Source: an uncultured bacterium (GTDB lineage Bacteria; Bacteroidota; Rhodothermia; Rhodothermales; UBA10348). From it: a DNA stretch of 64,000 nucleotides. How positions within the stretch are numbered: the first letter of the stretch is position 1; each line of letters opens with the position of its first letter. The notes beneath the pieces were generated by a model. It saw only the letters and a program-made list of their open reading frames with translations. It had not been told where the DNA came from and did not search any database. Location of the stretch: positions 1-64,000 of the forward strand of contig CALIKL010000023.1 of the NCBI GenBank assembly GCA_938018055.1. Direction: 5' to 3'. This document shows, one piece after another, positions 59,774-64,000 of this stretch. A program made the translations under genes and the position numbers.

Positions 59774-61072
59774 ATGAAACGTCTCTTTTTTCTGTGCTTC
59801 CTCGCCTGTATCAGTCTGCCGGTTATCGCGCAATCGACCTGGATCCGGGCCGGAGGAGTGATCGATGTAGAATCCGGAACGGTTCTCGAAAACCAGATCA
59901 TCCGCATCGATGACGAGCGCATTGCCGAGATGGGATCTGATCTTCGCGTTCCCCCGGGAGCCGAAGTGATCGACTTGAGCACGTCGTATGTCATGCCCGG
60001 ATTGATCGAAGCTCATACCCACCTCGCGCTTTCGACGCAGGAGCGTCGCGACTTCGGGCGGTTCTTCATCACCAATGTGATTGAGACGACTGGATATCGG
60101 GCAATCCAGGGCGTGACCAACGCTCGATCATTGTTGGAACATGGATTTACCAGTATCCGAGACCTGGGAAACAGCGGGAATTACGGTGATCTGGATTTGA
60201 AACATGCCATTGAACACGGTTGGATTCCGGGCCCGGACATGCAGACGGTCGGACGGATCATTTCCCCTTTTGGCGGCCAGTTTCAGCTTCAGCCTGAACA
60301 CCCGGAGTTGGTAGCTCCCGAGTACCTGGTTGCAGACACCCAGGATGAGATTATCCGTGCGATCCGACAGAACCTGCACTACGGCGCTGACCTGATCAAG
60401 ATTGTCGTCGATGACTTCGCATATCAGTACACGGAAGACGACCTTCGTTTTGCCGTCGAGTCCACAGAGCGAGCAGGGACGAAAGTAGCCATGCATGTCA
60501 CGACGTACGATGGCGCCAAAAATGCCATCCGGGCTGGCGCAGCGTCTCTCGAACACGCCTGGGAATTGGATCAGGAGGCGCTGGACATGATGGTAGAGCA
60601 GGGCACTTTCCTTGTGGGCACCGATTTTCCTTCCTACTACGCCGGCTACTTCGCCGGGTATGACGATGCGCTGGCTCAAAAGCTGTACGATCAGCGCATC
60701 GATCGTCTGCGGCGTGCCTATCAGGCAGGCGTACAAATTGCTTTCGGAGCCGATGTAACCGATCAGAAAGACGGCTTCACCCGCGGATCCCTCACCATTT
60801 CTTTCATCTCCTCCTTCAAAGATGCGGGGATCTCGCCGGAAGACCTGCTTCGCATCATGACCATCAACGGCGCCAAGCTGATGGACTGGGATGATGACAA
60901 GGGAACGGTCGCAGTCGGTAAGCATGCCGACTTGATTGCTCTGTCAGCCAATCCACTGGACGACCCGGATGCACTGCTCGACGTCCATTTCGTCATGAAG
61001 CGAGGTGACGTTTACAAGCAGGGAGGTCGCTTTGTCTGGGAGGTACCGGCTGTGATCGAGGCGACCGAGTAA
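59774..61072 (+). CDS. Secreted amidohydrolase (imidazolonepropionase-like)
   Basis: 'GLIEAHTHLALSTQERRDFGRFFITN', 'AMHVTTYDGAKNAIRAGAASLEHAWELDQEALDMM', 'GTVAVGKHADLIALSANPLDD'. Confidence 0.9.
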   Translation: MKRLFFLCFLACISLPVIAQSTWIRAGGVIDVESGTVLENQIIRIDDERIAEMGSDLRVPPGAEVIDLSTSYVMPGLIEAHTHLALSTQERRDFGRFFITNVIETTGYRAIQGVTNARSLLEHGFTSIRDLGNSGNYGDLDLKHAIEHGWIPGPDMQTVGRIISPFGGQFQLQPEHPELVAPEYLVADTQDEIIRAIRQNLHYGADLIKIVVDDFAYQYTEDDLRFAVESTERAGTKVAMHVTTYDGAKNAIRAGAASLEHAWELDQEALDMMVEQGTFLVGTDFPSYYAGYFAGYDDALAQKLYDQRIDRLRRAYQAGVQIAFGADVTDQKDGFTRGSLTISFISSFKDAGISPEDLLRIMTINGAKLMDWDDDKGTVAVGKHADLIALSANPLDDPDALLDVHFVMKRGDVYKQGGRFVWEVPAVIEATE

Positions 61073-61139
61073 GGGCGCCTGATAGCCGGTTGAACCCGAT
61101 CAGGTTCATACGATCAGCCGGCGACTCCTGCCAAGAGCG

Positions 61140-61328
61140 CTAGTCGCGTTTCTTCCGCTTGACCTCCTGCATGACGACCACGTAGGCAACCCCCAAGGTC
61201 AATCCGATTGGAATGCCCATGGCGAGATTACCCAAGGCGGTTCCGAGGGCTACGCCCACACCCGCTCCAAGGGCAATGCCTACTCCCATGGTCGACGGGT
61301 CGAAGGTGTTGTTTTGTTCTTCAGACAT
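61140..61328 (-). CDS. Small glycine-rich membrane protein
   Basis: 62 aa; two hydrophobic Gly-rich helices 'GVGIALGAGVGVALGTALGNLAMGIPIGLTLGVAYVVVM' and a basic tail 'KRKKRD'. Confidence 0.6.
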   Translation of the reverse strand: MSEEQNNTFDPSTMGVGIALGAGVGVALGTALGNLAMGIPIGLTLGVAYVVVMQEVKRKKRD

Positions 61329-61469
61329 GGAATGCAATAAGGCGGGTTCTGGAATTACAATTGGGGCGGCCCATATCCACGGCCCGAAACGAAGATATGA
61401 CCGGGTACACAGCGCCTTCCAAACCGGCTGTCTCTGGTGGGATTCGACGAGTCCTCCTGCGAGGAGAGA

Positions 61470-62840
61470 TCACACTTTGAAGTACCATTTTTTGCGATCC
61501 AGCCACCAAACGATCAACGCCCAGACGGTGACAAAAGAGATTCCGAAAAGGAAGGAGGCCATTTTCGGAGAGCCAGGCATGACGCCGTAGAGCCACCCTT
61601 TCAACGAACCGTCGCCGACACCGACCAATGCCAGTGAGGTGGCCATCATGCCGGAAGCTACAAAGGCAAAAATCGCATTGCGGCCGTAGGCGACCATCGG
61701 ATAGGCCCACTTCGTCCATCCCTTCATGTCAATGGCGTGATACAGGATTCCGAGGGTCGCCAATGCCATTCCGGCGGTAAAAATCGTGTAAGAGCTCGTC
61801 CAGATGCGTTTGTTGATGGGCATCCAGATACTGACCACCAACCCGATGAGCATTAGCCATCCGGCGGCGACGAACAGTCCGTTGAGTTTCTGTTGATCAT
61901 CCCGATCCTGCCGGGTCAGCCACTTGCCGGTCAGAATACCGAACAAAACCGAGCAGGTAGCCGGAATCGTTGATATGAGTCCCTCAGGATCGAACGACCA
62001 GATGAGTGTGCCGGAAGCGTCCCGCAGTTGTCGCGCCGACCAGGTGTGATCCCCAAAGACGTTGAAGTCGATGTAGAACGCCCAGTTGGAAAACAGCTGG
62101 TCCACGGGTGTGTCTGCGGTCGGAAAGCCCATGGAAAGGTCCGGCATACCGAACCCGGGAATGGGGACAGCCAGCATGAACACGAAATAGAAGCCCAGCA
62201 AGCCGGCAATCCACCCAAGCATGGCCTTGCGGGTAGGCATCCAAAACCAGAGTGCCGACGCGATGAGATAGCACCAGGCGATCCGCACCAAGACGCCGGG
62301 AATACGAAGTCCAGCGAGCCGCGTCAGAAGCGAGTCCTCCCAGCCCGACCCGAGGGCACCGGCAAAAAACAACATCAATCCTCCTGCGAAGACGGACATC
62401 CACACCTTACGCCGATCCGTACCGGCAAGCAGGATAACCGATGCAACCGCTCCCAAAACAAAGCCGACGCGAAGCAGGATGCTCCAGATATCATTTTCCT
62501 GACCGGTCCACAAAACCCTCGACCAGGAAGCCCCCCACCAACCCAACAGCATCAATGCGGCGGCGCGCGCGACTACGTGGCCCATCAGGGTCCGACGCGA
62601 ATCACCGCGGGCCAGGCGCTTGGGGAAAGAAAACATCATGGCCACGCCAACCATGAACAGGAAGAATGGGAAAACCAGGTCCGTGAAGGTCCACCCATTC
62701 CATGCGGCGTGTTCGAGCGGCCAGTAAATGTGCGACCACGAGCCCGGATTATTTACCAGCAACATGGCGGCAATCGTAAGCCCACGCAACGCATCGAGTG
62801 ATGCCAGCCGACGACTTGACTGTCCAACGCCTTCAACCAT
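61470..62840 (-). CDS. Heparan-alpha-glucosaminide N-acetyltransferase-like (DUF5009/NagX) membrane acyltransferase
   Basis: 'RLASLDALRGLTIAAMLLVNNPGSWSHIYWPLEHAAWNGWTFTDLVFPFFLFMVGVAM'; ORF may extend upstream to 62933. Confidence 0.85.
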   Translation of the reverse strand: MVEGVGQSSRRLASLDALRGLTIAAMLLVNNPGSWSHIYWPLEHAAWNGWTFTDLVFPFFLFMVGVAMMFSFPKRLARGDSRRTLMGHVVARAAALMLLGWWGASWSRVLWTGQENDIWSILLRVGFVLGAVASVILLAGTDRRKVWMSVFAGGLMLFFAGALGSGWEDSLLTRLAGLRIPGVLVRIAWCYLIASALWFWMPTRKAMLGWIAGLLGFYFVFMLAVPIPGFGMPDLSMGFPTADTPVDQLFSNWAFYIDFNVFGDHTWSARQLRDASGTLIWSFDPEGLISTIPATCSVLFGILTGKWLTRQDRDDQQKLNGLFVAAGWLMLIGLVVSIWMPINKRIWTSSYTIFTAGMALATLGILYHAIDMKGWTKWAYPMVAYGRNAIFAFVASGMMATSLALVGVGDGSLKGWLYGVMPGSPKMASFLFGISFVTVWALIVWWLDRKKWYFKV

Positions 62841-63227
62841 AGGAGATATGCTCGCAGCTTGACTCAAGACGCCCCTCCGGTCTCGCGCCTTGGCATACTT
62901 CCGTCGGTGCATACTCCCATGACGCCTAAACAATGATCATGGCCGCACTGAACCTTGCGGGGTCCCATTCTTCCGGAAATACCGATGATGCAGACTCTCA
63001 TGAGCGGCGGTCCCATTTGTCAGAACCGGAATCGTGTTGGATGACCTGTGACAGATCCTGCACTCGACGGAGAGGGTACCTTTTCCACCATCCAGGCGGG
63101 AAAACGATCTGTTCCTGAAGAATGCGGAAGAAGCTGCAACCGCGCAACCCCCGGGGATCCTTCTGATGGCAAAATCCCTTTATTGCCTGTTAACGGGTAC
63201 CTGAGTGTGCCGCCTTACGGACATCTC

Positions 63228-63252
63228 GAATGTAACTGGTTTAGTTACATTC
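63228..63252. promoter_or_regulatory. Perfect 10-bp-arm palindrome overlapping the thiL stop codon
   Basis: GAATGTAACT-GGTTT-AGTTACATTC; no U tract on either strand. Confidence 0.5.
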
Positions 63253-64000
63253 AGGCCCCATCGCCAGAAAAGTCCGTTTCATCAAAACCCGGTCCGTCTT
63301 GAGACGCATGGGCGCCCGGTTGTGGTGCTTCTCCAAAATGCTCGTATCCGGCAGGATGCAGCGGCATCAGACCCGTCTCGGGAGAGTAGGCGCGAACGCC
63401 CTTCTTGGCCTCCTCGATGGTCCCGATTACGGAAACACCTTCCGTCTCATCGATCTTGGGAACGTCCTCTTCTCTGACCGTGAAAAGTAGTTCGTAGTCC
63501 TCCCCACCGAACAGGGCATAGGCGTCGATTTCGTCCAGGAATTGGTCGGCAACCGCCCGCGTTTCTGGATCAAATGGAACGGCCGGAATACGCACCGTTG
63601 CGCCAACATCAGAACGGCGACCGATATGATGGACCTCGGAGGCTAATCCATCAGAGATGTCAATCATCGAGGTTGGACGAACACCGGCGTCTCGCAGTGC
63701 ATTGATGATGTCGAGACGGGCATTCGGTCTCAACTGGCGCTGAATGACATACTGGAAGGCGTCCAAATCTGGTTCGTAGGACTCGCCCATGTTTTCCAGC
63801 TGCTCGCGCTGATCCAGCAGCACCTTCAGACCGGCAAAGGCACCGCCCACATCCCCGCTCATGCACAAATAATCCCCTACGCTGGCACCACGACGGAATA
63901 CAACATCCTCCTCTGCTACTTCTCCGATGACTGTAATCGACAAATACAGCGCATGAGCCGTCGAGGTATCGCCACCGACCAATTCCAAGCCGTACGCCTT
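63251..64000 (-). CDS. thiL: Thiamine-monophosphate kinase (partial; 5' end outside window)
   Basis: 'AYGLELVGGDTSTAHALYLSITVIG', 'YLCMSGDVGGAFAGLKVLL', 'SMIDISDGLASEVHHI', 'FGGEDYELLFTV'. Confidence 0.9.
   Translation of the reverse strand, partial: KAYGLELVGGDTSTAHALYLSITVIGEVAEEDVVFRRGASVGDYLCMSGDVGGAFAGLKVLLDQREQLENMGESYEPDLDAFQYVIQRQLRPNARLDIINALRDAGVRPTSMIDISDGLASEVHHIGRRSDVGATVRIPAVPFDPETRAVADQFLDEIDAYALFGGEDYELLFTVREEDVPKIDETEGVSVIGTIEEAKKGVRAYSPETGLMPLHPAGYEHFGEAPQPGAHASQDGPGFDETDFSGDGA

Noticed and set aside
61074-61125. TPP-riboswitch-like string GGGCGCCTGATA...TTGAACCCGATCAGGTTCATAC
   Set aside because: Resembles part of the THI element, but the GCGTAGGGA segment and matching P5 arm are missing and it lies between convergent 3' ends with no downstream gene; probably a chance match or terminator hairpin (TGAACC-CGATCA-GGTTCA).

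Overview
The window is dense, ordinary-looking chromosome of a high-GC bacterium. Gene content (TonB receptor/DUF4249 pair, DUF3276/PUR protein, split atpDC, bacillithiol genes bshC/bshB1, BamD, fused gcvP) suggests the Bacteroidota/Rhodothermota lineage. I recognise about 45 protein-coding genes, most of them housekeeping: recX, PNP, hisC, bshC, leuS, bshB1, efp, accB, accC, gcvH, guaA, bamD, nadD, rnc, gcvP, mvaB, rpoN, ruvB, atpD/atpC and a partial thiL. I found no rRNA, tRNA, CRISPR array, insertion sequence or prophage. The most interesting material is: (i) a putative metal-handling module (LVIVD beta-propeller lipoprotein, DUF305 protein, divergent secreted CbiX-like protein) with a 21-bp palindrome at the divergent promoter; (ii) a strongly structured intergenic element at ~32.24-32.39 kb (14-bp hairpin plus a three-way junction); (iii) an SbtA/SbtB-like bicarbonate transporter and P-II pair; (iv) an acylating aldehyde dehydrogenase with an encapsulation-peptide-like C-terminal tail but no shell genes nearby; (v) a SpoIIE/PP2C phosphatase on an unusual membrane module; and (vi) several unassigned palindromes and a terminator/attenuator in the gcvP leader. 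Everything was read by eye from sequence and the supplied ORF track. Family names are from motif and sequence recognition, not database searches.
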